NCBI GenBank assembly: GCA_028280785.1
Contig: JANQLF010000212.1
Location: 1 to 64,000, forward strand
Direction: 5' to 3'
Length of the DNA: 64,000 nucleotides
Origin: Planctomycetota bacterium
GTDB lineage: Bacteria; Planctomycetota; UBA11346
Part shown: positions 48,747-57,906 of the stretch, piece by piece
Layout: each line of letters opens with the position of its first letter
Position numbering within the stretch: the first letter of the stretch is position 1
Notes under the pieces: model-generated
What the model saw: the letters and a program-made list of their open reading frames with translations, nothing else
The model's database searches: none
Told to the model about the DNA's origin: nothing
Program-made: the position numbers and the translations under genes

Positions 48747-48885
48747 GTATCGTGGGGCAAACCCCTGTTTTGAGATTTACAGTACTGAACGGGCGGCGGT
48801 TATATAACATGATTTGGCAACGCAAAGCCTTTGAACTGCTCTGATCAGGTGGCAGACTGCGCCGTCCGACGACAAGGAGGCGTAG

Positions 48886-50088
48886 ATGGCCGAGGCCGCC
48901 AAGAAAGAACTACAAAAGCGCGATACCAAGATCGATCTACGCAATGCCCAAAATATTTTCAAACAGGCCATGAAAGCCGTGACCAAAGAGGTCGGTGGCA
49001 AAGAAAAACTGATCTTTCCAAAAGAGATCATGTGGCTGGGTGGTGCGCCTGGCGCTGGTAAAGGTACCAATACCCCCTTCATCAAACGCGTACGTGATAT
49101 TACCGCTGATCCAATCGTGATGAGTGACCTCCTCAACACGCCAGAGATGCAAGCGATTAAAGATGCTGGCCATTTGGTGGGAGATGCTGAGACCTTCGAA
49201 ATTTTATTGCGTGAACTGCTAAAACCACGTTATGAAAGCGGCGTGGTCGTTGATGGATTCCCACGCACCAAAGTCCAAGTCGAATGCGTCCGTCTATTCT
49301 ACAATAAAATGATGGAACTGCGTCGTGAATTTTTCGATACACCAATAGGTCCTCAATTCCGCCGTCCTATTTTCCGCATTACCATTCTCTATGTCCGCGA
49401 AAATGTTTCGATTGAACGCCAATTAAAACGTGGTCGTGAAATTCAAGAGTATAATTCACGCGTTAAAAAATCTGGCGATGGTGAAATTTTACCAATTCGT
49501 CCGACCGACCTTGATGAATCGCTGGCTCGTGAACGTTATGAAGTATTTAAAAACCAAACTTATGATGCACTGCAAAGTCTCCGTGATTCTTTTCATTATC
49601 ACTTCGTCGATGCCAACCAACCAATTGAAGTTGTTGAAAAAAGCATTGAAGAAGGTTTTGCTTATCAAAGTTCCTTAGAACTTGGCGAAGACACCTTTGA
49701 TAGCATTCACAGCATTCCGGTTGCCAGTGAACTAACCGCCCATGTGCGCCATAAATTGGTTAAACGCTTAGACAATTACCGTCATCGCCATGCCGAATTA
49801 TTTGCTAAGGTTATTACACTGATTGAAACCGATATGGTACCGATTATTAAACGACATGCTGCTGCAGGGCGTGCAAATATTCGTCTCGAGGATTCTTTGC
49901 TCGATAAAGAAATGTGCATTGAAATGATTGTCGATGTTTTGACCGAGCGCGGTTACAGCATCACCGCTGAATGCAAAGAACAAATTGTACCGATGCGTGT
50001 CGATCCTGAAACAAACAGCATTATTAATGCAACGCGTCGCATTTGGATTTTTGAAGTACGTTTTGATGCACCAAAGATCAGACGATAG
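48886..50088 (+). CDS. Adenylate/nucleoside-monophosphate-kinase-like P-loop protein with C-terminal extension
   Basis: 400 residues. The P-loop GGAPGAGKGT (52-61) and the NMP-binding motif VVDGFPRTK (121-129) identify an adenylate-kinase fold (about 45-265), with Arg-rich LID-like stretches (RQLKRGREIQ, ARERYEVF). An approximately 135-residue C-terminal domain (about 266-400) is not found in ordinary adenylate kinase (about 215 residues) and is unrecognised. AAGGAGG lies seven bases before the ATG. It is a stand-alone gene downstream of and divergent from tRNA-Ser. Housekeeping Adk is probably encoded elsewhere (inference). Confidence 0.8.
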   Translation: MAEAAKKELQKRDTKIDLRNAQNIFKQAMKAVTKEVGGKEKLIFPKEIMWLGGAPGAGKGTNTPFIKRVRDITADPIVMSDLLNTPEMQAIKDAGHLVGDAETFEILLRELLKPRYESGVVVDGFPRTKVQVECVRLFYNKMMELRREFFDTPIGPQFRRPIFRITILYVRENVSIERQLKRGREIQEYNSRVKKSGDGEILPIRPTDLDESLARERYEVFKNQTYDALQSLRDSFHYHFVDANQPIEVVEKSIEEGFAYQSSLELGEDTFDSIHSIPVASELTAHVRHKLVKRLDNYRHRHAELFAKVITLIETDMVPIIKRHAAAGRANIRLEDSLLDKEMCIEMIVDVLTERGYSITAECKEQIVPMRVDPETNSIINATRRIWIFEVRFDAPKIRR

Positions 50089-50331
50089 AAATGTATAAAT
50101 ATTGAGCAGAACTATAGCTTACGCATGAGTGTCCCACTGCTTTAGTACACCACATTATTTGTGAACGTAAATAATTATTAGTAGGGTAGGTCTTTTAAAC
50201 CCATTATTAATAAAGCTTTATATTACTTAGCCTTATTGAGTGAATTTTTCTTCACAATTAACATTATCACTCTACAATTTGTCACACTTTAACCACCAAA
50301 AACACATAAGAAATAATAAACACATTAAATC

Positions 50332-50748
50332 ATGGCATCTCTGAAACTTAAAACGCAACGTCTGCAACAAGCAAAACAAAAGAAGCGAATTTTAGTAGTC
50401 GATGACGATGAGGATTTGCTAAAAATAACCTGCGACTTGTTAACCTCTGGTGGTTACGAAGTAGAGACCGCTGAAGATGGCGACATCGGTATTAAAAAAT
50501 ATCTACAAGGTCATCATGATTTAATTATCACTGACATGTATATGCCTCGTGTACCAGGGATCAGTTTAATAACCAACATTCGTGAAGGTTTTCCTGAGGC
50601 AAAAATCATTGCCATGTCTGGCGGCGCCCCACGCGGCCACACAGGTCAAAACCTTGCTGCGGCAAATGAGCTTGGTGTCAACGCCACGCTGAATAAGCCA
50701 GTAACACGCGAAGTTCTTCTTGATACGGTCAAGAAAACACTCGCCTAA
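50332..50748 (+). CDS. Stand-alone response regulator receiver protein
   Basis: 138 residues: a short basic N-terminal tail, then a receiver domain (about 19-137) with the acidic pair DDDED, phospho-acceptor Asp in LIITDMYMPR, the Ser of IAMSGG and the conserved Lys in LNKPV. There is no output domain, so it acts as a CheY/Spo0F-like relay. A strong terminator follows directly, so it is monocistronic or the end of a transcript; the Rieske gene after it starts separately. Confidence 0.9.
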   Translation: MASLKLKTQRLQQAKQKKRILVVDDDEDLLKITCDLLTSGGYEVETAEDGDIGIKKYLQGHHDLIITDMYMPRVPGISLITNIREGFPEAKIIAMSGGAPRGHTGQNLAAANELGVNATLNKPVTREVLLDTVKKTLA

Positions 50749-50774
50749 GATTATCTCATCGCTGTAATATGAGC

Positions 50775-50807
50775 AAAATCTGAGATCTTTCTCAGATTTT
50801 TTATTTT
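50775..50807 (+). terminator. Rho-independent terminator after receiver gene
   Basis: Perfect 11 bp arms AAAATCTGAGA/TCTCAGATTTT with loop TCTT, then TTATTTT. Confidence 0.85.
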
Positions 50808-50848
50808 GTAGACGCTCCCTTTGTGCGAGTCTCTGGCAGGAGTCGCAT

Positions 50849-52492
50849 ATGAGCGAATGGAAAGAAATAGCCAAGGTCAACGAATTTAGCAATGGCAGTG
50901 CACGCAACATTGCCGGCGTAACCGTTTTTTATGTGAATGATAAATTTTACATAACCGGAGCACGTTGCCCACACATGGGCTATCCGATGAGCAAAGGTAC
51001 CATTCGCAACGGCATTGTTACCTGTGCTTGGCATAAATGGGACTTCGATTTAAAACACGGCGGTTGCTATCGCGGTGCCTGTGACGATTTACCAGTTTAT
51101 GAACATAAAATCGAAAATGATGCATTGTTTATTAAAAAGACCAACGACAGCGCTAAAAATGATAATTGGAAACGACTTTTACGTGAATCGATGATGCAAG
51201 GTGACCGCTTTTTATTGGCCAAAGTGATTGCCCAAACTATTCACGATGATGTAGCGCTTGAAGAATTTAATTGCGAAGCTTTCCAACAAGCATTTGAACA
51301 TGCCATTCGTGCCCATCAATCAATGCAAGGCATTCGTGAATTACACGCCATTCAAGTTTGTAGTGATCTCAGCACATTTATTCCAGACAAAGAAAAAGTT
51401 TCAGCGCTATTACAGGGTTGCAGCATAGCCAGCGGTCCATCAGGTTTTCGCACTGATGTCGTCCCCCTGCCTGATGCCAATGATGCGCAACGACTGCAAG
51501 ACATGCTGGCTTTTTATACTAGCGAATCATCAGCCCTCGGTATCGAACGTATTTTATTAAGCAGTAATTTTAGCGATCATGCATTACATGAACAATTACT
51601 GAGCTTAGCAACTTCAGCACAATTTATTCATCATGCCGAAATTGTGATGGGCTTGGCTATCTGCTTAGACTTGCGCGATCAATTAGGCAGCGATCGACTC
51701 GATCATATTTTCGCCGCAGAAATTGCCTGGATCATGGGCGCAACCAGACCGCAGGCCAATGCTGATGCCCAGGAAGCGATGGCTTGGTTGCAAGAACATC
51801 AAGTAACGGCGAGCAACGCAAAAGACATCGATGCTGTTGAGCCAGATGCGATCGCTGATTGCTTAGATAAGGGTTCGGTCGTTGCTGTATTTGATCAAGT
51901 AGCTGCCTGGTTGGACGCAGGTCACAGCGTCGAATCCTTAATCGACCGTGCCTCACTGCTGTGCGCTCGCCGCTTTGCCCGACTGTCACTCAACAATGGC
52001 GGCTTGTGGCGCGACGCGACGCGTGGTATCCGCCTGTGTGTATTGTTACGCAAAATGTGCAAGCTCTACACCGGTGTATTCCAGAAACAGGCCGTCTTCA
52101 TTTTATTCTTCCACCTCTTCGAATCACGCTGGTTACAACATCGCGAAGCATGGGATGGTAGTGAAGATGCCAGTAAGGCCGATTGGAAGGGCTTCGCTGA
52201 GAGTTTTGATGCCCTGCAAGTTCGCCAGGCCAGACAATATGCTCTTGATGGATTCTGTGCCGATCAGCAGCAAGCATTGAGTGAATTTGTTGGCCAAATG
52301 GTACGTGATGATCTCAATTACGAGCAGCTGGCCTGCCTCAAAGCCGTGCTCGAAGAGATCCAACACCAAGATGAGTGGCAACCCTATCTGGTCGGCATGA
52401 TCACCTACGCCATCGACCAACGCAGTAGCCGTAACAACCTCGCCGCAGCCCAATTTGGCAATAGCTTTCAGCACGATCACGCTTCGACATAA
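50849..52492 (+). CDS. Rieske [2Fe-2S] domain fused to a large unknown domain
   Basis: 547 residues. An N-terminal Rieske-type ferredoxin domain (about 1-105) has Cys40-Pro-His42 and Cys59-x-x-His62 as cluster ligands (ARCPHMGYP, CAWHKWDFD). The remaining 430 residues look mainly helical, with no motif I recognise and no mononuclear iron motif of ring-hydroxylating oxygenases. AGGAG sits seven bases before the ATG. The gene is followed after about 100 nt by the SpoIIE-type phosphatase on the same strand. Electron transfer to, or redox sensing by, the C-terminal part is inferred. Confidence 0.82.
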   Translation: MSEWKEIAKVNEFSNGSARNIAGVTVFYVNDKFYITGARCPHMGYPMSKGTIRNGIVTCAWHKWDFDLKHGGCYRGACDDLPVYEHKIENDALFIKKTNDSAKNDNWKRLLRESMMQGDRFLLAKVIAQTIHDDVALEEFNCEAFQQAFEHAIRAHQSMQGIRELHAIQVCSDLSTFIPDKEKVSALLQGCSIASGPSGFRTDVVPLPDANDAQRLQDMLAFYTSESSALGIERILLSSNFSDHALHEQLLSLATSAQFIHHAEIVMGLAICLDLRDQLGSDRLDHIFAAEIAWIMGATRPQANADAQEAMAWLQEHQVTASNAKDIDAVEPDAIADCLDKGSVVAVFDQVAAWLDAGHSVESLIDRASLLCARRFARLSLNNGGLWRDATRGIRLCVLLRKMCKLYTGVFQKQAVFILFFHLFESRWLQHREAWDGSEDASKADWKGFAESFDALQVRQARQYALDGFCADQQQALSEFVGQMVRDDLNYEQLACLKAVLEEIQHQDEWQPYLVGMITYAIDQRSSRNNLAAAQFGNSFQHDHAST

Positions 52493-52594
52493 TGAACAAT
52501 ATCACCAGTATTTAGACACAAATGGTTGAGGATGGAATAGATGTGTATAGCGTGGTTTGACCTATAAGCACAACGAGGATGGCAGATAGTAAAA

Positions 52595-54175
52595 ATGGCT
52601 AGAGCACCAAGACGCTCAGGCAGAGAAAATCAACGTGATGGCAGTGCTAGCGGTCGTCGACGCACGGGTGATCGTGAAGAAGCACGCCAATCACGCCGTG
52701 ATTCCTTTTCTCGTCGTGACACCGTACGTGGTCGCGGAGCTGATGCTCGTCGTCAAACCATGAGCACCCGCCGTGGTGAACGTGGTGCCGAAGGTCGTCG
52801 CGGTGAACGCCCAGAGCGCGGTGGCCGTGAACGTCGTCGCATGACCCTGCCACCCGATTTGATGGAACGCATCGAGCGCGATCCTCTCTTTCAAATTGTG
52901 ACCCTAGACGGATTAACCTGGATCGATCCCTACACCGGATCAGCAATTCCGATTGATGAAAATGCCGAAAAAACGGCTGCGATGCATCTGCAACGCGTTC
53001 CGTCCTACAAAGATCAAAACTGCATGCCGATGTCGCGGCTCTTATATTTACGCTGGACCATTGATGTCGAACGCATGATTCCGCATGATCCACGTCTGCG
53101 CCTTTTTGGCAAAGAAGGACGCGGCTGGCTCAATCCATTTTCCGGTGCATGGATGGATGAAGTAAACGCACCACAAAAAAATATTAATCGCAACACCATT
53201 GCACAAATTGCCGCGTTGCTCAGCCAATGCCCATATGCTGCTCAAGGTGTTTTTAAAGAAGATGCTGAACTCAGTGAATTATTGCGCCAACGCCGCACCC
53301 ATGAAGATGAGCAGGCCAAGGAAGAAGAAAAACGCCGCGAAGAAGAGCAACATGCTGATGCTGATTTAAAACGTGCCGTTGAAATCCAAACCCAGGCCAT
53401 GGGTAAAATTCCAGAAATACCGAATTATGAATTTGCAGTGCACTACGAAGGCTACAGCCAAGTCAGCGGTGATTTTTACACGGTTATTCCATTAGATGAA
53501 ACGCGTTTCTTCATCATGCTTGGCGACGTTACCGGTCACGGTGTTCAAGCTGCGCTGGTTGTTTCAAGCGCCATGAAAACCCTGCGCTTAATTACGCGCT
53601 CGTGCAGTGACTTGGTCGAAATCGTCACCCAATTAAACGACGAAATTAAAGCTGACTTACTCAGTGGCCAATTTATCACCGGATTCGCCGCCGTTCTCGA
53701 CACCGAAACTGATGAATTAAATTGTATTTTAGCCGGGCACCATCCGTGCTTATTAATTAATTTACACAAAGAAGTTGTTGCGCGACGCATTGGCCAAAAA
53801 GGCATGGCCATGGGGTTAATCGGCGGCAAATTATTTCAAAACAGCTTACGCGTCAGTACCATTCAATTAGATGAAGGTGATTGCCTGGTTCAATATTCTG
53901 ACGGCATCATCGAAGCTATGGATGATCAAAACGAAGAATACGGACATTTCCGCGTTATTTCTTCAATCATCAATAATTATGACCTCCCACCTGAAGATTT
54001 AGTTACTGCACTTGCTGATGAAGTAAAAGTCTTCTCCAACAATGACGTTGGCGACGATTTAACCATGATTGCCTTAAGCATTCCGCTACCGGTTAGCGAA
54101 GAAGAAGATCTGGGCATTACCGAAGTTGAAGCTGACACGGCTTCGGACGTATTAAAAGAGCGTCCTCAGGCTTAA
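52595..54175 (+). CDS. PP2C/SpoIIE-type Ser/Thr phosphatase with Arg-rich N-terminus
   Basis: 526 residues. The first about 87 residues are extremely Arg/Gly-rich (RGERGAEGRRGERPERGGRERRR) and probably disordered or nucleic-acid-binding. Residues about 90-230 are an unrecognised domain. After an acidic coiled stretch (about 232-262) comes a SpoIIE/RsbU phosphatase domain (about 270-505) with metal residues in QVSGDFY, LGDVTGHG, QYSDGIIEA and GDDLTM. Such phosphatases usually reset partner-switch or kinase systems; candidate opponents are the Ser/Thr kinase and pseudokinase in this window, but that is speculative. Confidence 0.85.
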   Translation: MARAPRRSGRENQRDGSASGRRRTGDREEARQSRRDSFSRRDTVRGRGADARRQTMSTRRGERGAEGRRGERPERGGRERRRMTLPPDLMERIERDPLFQIVTLDGLTWIDPYTGSAIPIDENAEKTAAMHLQRVPSYKDQNCMPMSRLLYLRWTIDVERMIPHDPRLRLFGKEGRGWLNPFSGAWMDEVNAPQKNINRNTIAQIAALLSQCPYAAQGVFKEDAELSELLRQRRTHEDEQAKEEEKRREEEQHADADLKRAVEIQTQAMGKIPEIPNYEFAVHYEGYSQVSGDFYTVIPLDETRFFIMLGDVTGHGVQAALVVSSAMKTLRLITRSCSDLVEIVTQLNDEIKADLLSGQFITGFAAVLDTETDELNCILAGHHPCLLINLHKEVVARRIGQKGMAMGLIGGKLFQNSLRVSTIQLDEGDCLVQYSDGIIEAMDDQNEEYGHFRVISSIINNYDLPPEDLVTALADEVKVFSNNDVGDDLTMIALSIPLPVSEEEDLGITEVEADTASDVLKERPQA

Positions 54176-54190
54176 ATCTAAATACTTTCC

Positions 54191-54254
54191 ACCACAGATT
54201 AACACAATTAATCACAGATAATTATATCTGTGCACTTTCGTGTTCATCTGTGGT
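54191..54254. repeat. Nested inverted repeat between convergent genes
   Basis: Outer 15 nt arms ACCACAGATTAACAC / GTGTTCATCTGTGGT pair with one mismatch. Inside is a perfect hairpin CACAGATA-ATTA-TATCTGTG (54213-54232). The CCACAGAT...ACAC wording resembles short dispersed repeats seen in many environmental bacteria. It lies between two convergent stops and could also end transcription. Confidence 0.65.
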
Positions 54255-54275
54255 TGAAAATTTAAACCTGCGAAT

Positions 54276-55514
54276 TTATTGGCTTCTATAAACTTGCTCA
54301 GCACATTTATCCGCGTGTTCACGAAGTATTAGCCAGCCGCCGTTACGTAAGCGCTCGCCATTTTTAAGCTTTTGAATAAAAGCCTTTTCTAGGCTGGTGT
54401 TCTGCGGGTAATCATCTAGATCATCGTACTCGCGACCGAAAATAAATCGTAATCCATCTCGACCGCTCGATGGAAATGGGTAACAATAACCAGCGGCAAT
54501 TAATTGCGCTAAATTTGATCCAGGTAGAATATGTTCTAAATCAGGATTAAAAATCCACGAACTACAGTTCACAGCCTTGGCCGAACCAAGATCTTTAAAA
54601 TAGGTATCAAAGAATTTAAAGCCACGTACAAAAGAATCCTGGCACTTTTCTAAGGTCATACCGCCACCAGAAGGAATATGTAAATCTAAGACTGGGTCAC
54701 CCGGTTTAAGATAATATTCCCACTCACGCGCATCCAAAGTAACAAGCTCTAATTGTGCCTGACCGTTCGGATTAATTGGATAACCAATATAGGATTCTTC
54801 ATTGAATGTGAGTGAGCTCTGCCATTTTTTTAATTCATCATCGCCATCAATAAAATAATAACCTTCATCAGTCATGTACTGCTCGTGTCCGAGCAACATA
54901 AGAACACGTCCGTCTGTTTTATGCTTAAACACATGTTGGTGATCAGGTAAGGGCTTGAGCATAAATTCCATTCGGCCCAAGCGATATAAATCACCACGCA
55001 CATAATGCCGTGACCAATTGACTGAACCAATATTAATGCCTACCTCACCGTCATGACCGTGTTCATAGACTTTGCAGTAAGCGGCAAATTGGTAACAGGT
55101 GTCGTGAATTATTTCCTCTGGAATATTTTTCGCCTCACAAGCTGCACGAACGTCTTTTAGCGCGCCCATCATCACAATTAAATACAAGGCACCACCGGAC
55201 TTGTTAAAATAAGCGTCCATATTTGGCCACTGTAGTAGCGATGGTCCATCAAGGTCAAAAACCAAACGCTGATAAGCATGCCATGTGAATAATTGCAGCG
55301 CGTTATTCGCATTAATCTGCGCAGCAGTCTCTAGAATACGAACCTGACGTTCCTCATCGATCTGGCAGTAGCTCATGGCCGACCGCAAATACGCAGCCTC
55401 AAGAAAAAACACACCATCGGTAAATGAATCTACGGATGCTTGCCATCGATGCTGTAAATCCTCACTGCACGTGGCGTCTATTAATAAGTCCTGCATCAAT
55501 TGGTGTAAATCCAT
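54276..55514 (-). CDS. GNAT-fold acyltransferase-like protein
   Basis: 412 residues from the ATG; the longer frame starts at TTG. The N-terminal half is helical. The C-terminal half carries a pattern I associate with the paired NAT_N/GNAT_C (formerly DUF5596) families: PVLDLHIPSGGGMTLEKC, FFDTYF, and SSWIFNPDLEHILPGSNLAQL. No signal peptide is visible. It is convergent with the phosphatase and divergent from the first of three tandem small acidic genes. Substrate unknown; the family call is from memory. Confidence 0.6.
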   Translation of the reverse strand: MDLHQLMQDLLIDATCSEDLQHRWQASVDSFTDGVFFLEAAYLRSAMSYCQIDEERQVRILETAAQINANNALQLFTWHAYQRLVFDLDGPSLLQWPNMDAYFNKSGGALYLIVMMGALKDVRAACEAKNIPEEIIHDTCYQFAAYCKVYEHGHDGEVGINIGSVNWSRHYVRGDLYRLGRMEFMLKPLPDHQHVFKHKTDGRVLMLLGHEQYMTDEGYYFIDGDDELKKWQSSLTFNEESYIGYPINPNGQAQLELVTLDAREWEYYLKPGDPVLDLHIPSGGGMTLEKCQDSFVRGFKFFDTYFKDLGSAKAVNCSSWIFNPDLEHILPGSNLAQLIAAGYCYPFPSSGRDGLRFIFGREYDDLDDYPQNTSLEKAFIQKLKNGERLRNGGWLILREHADKCAEQVYRSQ

Positions 55515-55637
55515 ACTACGCAAGATGCTAGACAGCCCCTCAAACTCAGCAAGCCGAGCGACTCGCTCACCTATTGCTTAGTTTGGAAACGGATGTTACC
55601 CTAAGCGCCCAACAGCAGAAATGGATTGGTAAGACTT

Positions 55638-56297
55638 ATGTCGTCACCAGATGATGATGTTGAATTTGACGAGTTCGCCGACTTAGACGCTAAGTTGGAT
55701 GATTACTTTGCCGATGCCAAAGAAGAAGATTCTGGTTTCCATGAAATGACCCAGCAGTTCTTCAAAGGTTCGGGTGACATGGAATCTTGGGACAAAGTCG
55801 ACAAAGTCTCTCATCAAGCCGCAGTCGCACATGGTGACACCGAAGAACACGTTGATGAAGAGTGGAATGATTTTGCCGACACCTTCTTTGGTGAAAGTGA
55901 CAGCGATGGTGCTAGTGCACTTGAAGGCGGACCAACTGGTGCGCCTGCCGCTGATGCCGCACTTCCTGGTGCCAGCAGCGGTCAAACCATTCGCTTTGAT
56001 TTTGGTGGCCCATCCTCTGCAGCAGCAAGCTCAGCACCCTCAGATGGACTAGAACCAGCTAGTGTCGAAGTTGATAAATTTAATTTATTCCTGCGCAAAC
56101 CAGCCAATCCCAAACAAAAAGAAGCGGCTATAAAAATTATTGCTGAAGTCAAAAGCGTAGAAAAAGATGAAGCTGAAGCCTTGGTAAAAAAACCCTTCAT
56201 CAAAGTTTTAATTGATGTTGTAAAAGCTGATGCTGATTCGGCGCATGCGAAGTTCAAAGAGGCTGGACTCGTCTCCACTATCAAAAAGTGTACTTAG
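55638..56297 (+). CDS. Small acidic protein with L7/L12-CTD-like domain, tandem copy 1
   Basis: About 219 residues. The acidic N-terminal domain (about 1-95) has LDAKLDDYFADAKEEDSGF and QQFFKGSGDMESWDKV. A Gly/Ala/Pro/Ser-rich linker follows (about 97-148). The C-terminal domain (about 150-219) runs KFNLFLRKPANPKQK...EAGLVSTIKK, whose spacing, helix pattern and ending resemble the C-terminal domain of ribosomal protein L7/L12. The ATG at 55638 is preferred over an upstream TTG. Copies 2 and 3 follow in tandem with 365 and 95 nt gaps. No function is known. Confidence 0.7.
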   Translation: MSSPDDDVEFDEFADLDAKLDDYFADAKEEDSGFHEMTQQFFKGSGDMESWDKVDKVSHQAAVAHGDTEEHVDEEWNDFADTFFGESDSDGASALEGGPTGAPAADAALPGASSGQTIRFDFGGPSSAAASSAPSDGLEPASVEVDKFNLFLRKPANPKQKEAAIKIIAEVKSVEKDEAEALVKKPFIKVLIDVVKADADSAHAKFKEAGLVSTIKKCT

Positions 56298-56662
56298 CTA
56301 TTTTACTCGTCGCATGCGCGGCACTCCGGCCGAATTGGTAAACCAATTATTTTCGGCCTGCACTTGTTCGGTGCGACTATACTTTTTATTACGTAAAAAG
56401 ATTCGGTTGAGGGCTCTTGAGCTTAAACATGGATAGCCGATTGTTATGCTGCTCGACAGTGCTCCGTATCGGCTCGTTGTAATTACTTTAAGCAAGTAAC
56501 TTTACTCTGTAATTTCATCGTACCCATTGTCAGTAAAACTTAAGCCTACGGTTTATCATACCAGCTATAAGAACAAACAATGACTCTTTGACTCAGTTAT
56601 ACAACATACGAATAGTAGACAAGAGATGCGCCGTTATATAGCATAGCTTAAGGTGGCTCATT
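56298..56662. other. Intergenic region between tandem copies 1 and 2
   Basis: 365 bp without a gene. It holds the motif CGTCGCATGCGCGGCA (56308-56323), repeated with one change after copy 3, and a stem AATTGG-TAAA-CCAATT (56333-56348) flanked by GGCCGA/TCGGCC. There is no T-run. A promoter for copy 2 is likely in the AT-rich right half. Confidence 0.5.
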
Positions 56663-57265
56663 ATGTCTGAAGAATCTGATTTTATAAAACAAGAATTCGA
56701 ACAGTTGGAAGAAAAGCTGAATGGTTACTTTGGTGATGCCAAAGAATCAGATTCGAGATTCACCGCCATGACCGATGAGTTTTTCAAAGGTCAAGGAGGA
56801 ATGGATGCATTTGAACACGTTTGTCAAAGTGCAAGTGAATCCGGAATGATGCGCGGTATCCCCCAAGAACAAATTCAAAAAGATTGGGATGATTGCGTTG
56901 ATAGTTTCTTCGGCGATTACAGCAGTACTGATTCTCAAATTCGAGGATTATTACCACATACTCAACCAGAGGACACCGTTGAGCCATTTCAATTCGATCA
57001 GTATCCAAAAGAACCAAATCAAATAAACAAAGAAGATCAAATCCGTTACAATTTATTCCTACGCAAGCCAGCAAACGAAAGGCAAAAGAAAGAAGCTAGT
57101 AAAATCATCGCAATCGTTACCAAGACTGATGCTATTGAAATTGAAAAAATGATTAACAAACCTATCATAAAAGTATTGATAGGCGAAGACATTGATAAAA
57201 TCCGTTCTGTCCAACGTATGTTCAATGAAGCGACACTCGTGTCGACCGTTAAACCGTGTGTCTAA
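56663..57265 (+). CDS. Small acidic protein with L7/L12-CTD-like domain, tandem copy 2
   Basis: 200 residues. The N-terminal domain aligns with copy 3 (EFEQLEEKLNGYFGDAKES, FFKGQGGMDAFEHV, SGMMRGIPQEQI). A variable middle lacks the Gly/Ala linker of copy 1. The C-terminal domain (about 130-200) is RYNLFLRKPANERQKKEASK...ATLVSTVKPC. Identity in both end domains with a divergent middle points to an N-domain/C-domain unit under selection. Confidence 0.7.
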   Translation: MSEESDFIKQEFEQLEEKLNGYFGDAKESDSRFTAMTDEFFKGQGGMDAFEHVCQSASESGMMRGIPQEQIQKDWDDCVDSFFGDYSSTDSQIRGLLPHTQPEDTVEPFQFDQYPKEPNQINKEDQIRYNLFLRKPANERQKKEASKIIAIVTKTDAIEIEKMINKPIIKVLIGEDIDKIRSVQRMFNEATLVSTVKPCV

Positions 57266-57360
57266 GGTTACTCAGCATAGCTGACGCGTTGATAGCATGC
57301 ATCTATAATGGACAATTGAAACGAACTGCATAGCATTTTTGTATTCACCAGCGAGCATCA

Positions 57361-57906
57361 ATGAACAACCCATTTCATCAAGAATTTGAACAACTCGATA
57401 AAAAAATGAGCGGATACTTTGGTGACGCCAAGGATACCAGCGCACTGTTTGAAGCGATGACTGACAAGTTCTTCAAAGGCCAAGGTGGGATGGATACGTG
57501 GGATCAAGTTGACCAGAGCGCACAAGAATCTGGGGTAATGCGTGGTATAACCCAAGCAGAAATTGAAAAAAACCTCGACGAATGTGTCGAAAGTTTTTTC
57601 GAAAGCACCATCGCCACCCTGCCTACGCTCGAAGCCATGAAAGAACAAGCTGACCAGCTCCAGTTAGCCGACGATGAAATTCGCTTTAATTTATTCTTGC
57701 GTCAGCCAGCTGCAGAATCACTGCGTAAAGAAGCCAGTAAGATTTTGGCAATAGTTACGCATGGAAATGCCGATGATATCGAACAAAACCTCGACAAGCC
57801 TATCATCAAAGTACTAATCAACGAAACGCTAGAAAAAGTACAAACGGTTCAACAGATGTTTAACCAAGCGACACTCGTTTCGACCATCAAGCCTTGCATG
57901 AAATGA
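57361..57906 (+). CDS. Small acidic protein with L7/L12-CTD-like domain, tandem copy 3
   Basis: 181 residues, the shortest copy: EFEQLDKKMSGYFGDAKDT, KFFKGQGGMDTWDQV, SGVMRGITQAEI, a short helical middle, then RFNLFLRQPAAESLRKEASK...ATLVSTIKPC. It is closest to copy 2. A 16 nt motif shared with the region after copy 1 follows the stop (57917-57932). Confidence 0.7.
   Translation: MNNPFHQEFEQLDKKMSGYFGDAKDTSALFEAMTDKFFKGQGGMDTWDQVDQSAQESGVMRGITQAEIEKNLDECVESFFESTIATLPTLEAMKEQADQLQLADDEIRFNLFLRQPAAESLRKEASKILAIVTHGNADDIEQNLDKPIIKVLINETLEKVQTVQQMFNQATLVSTIKPCMK

Noticed and set aside
48640-48825. 61-codon frame overlapping tRNA-Ser
   Set aside because: It is the tRNA itself read as protein.
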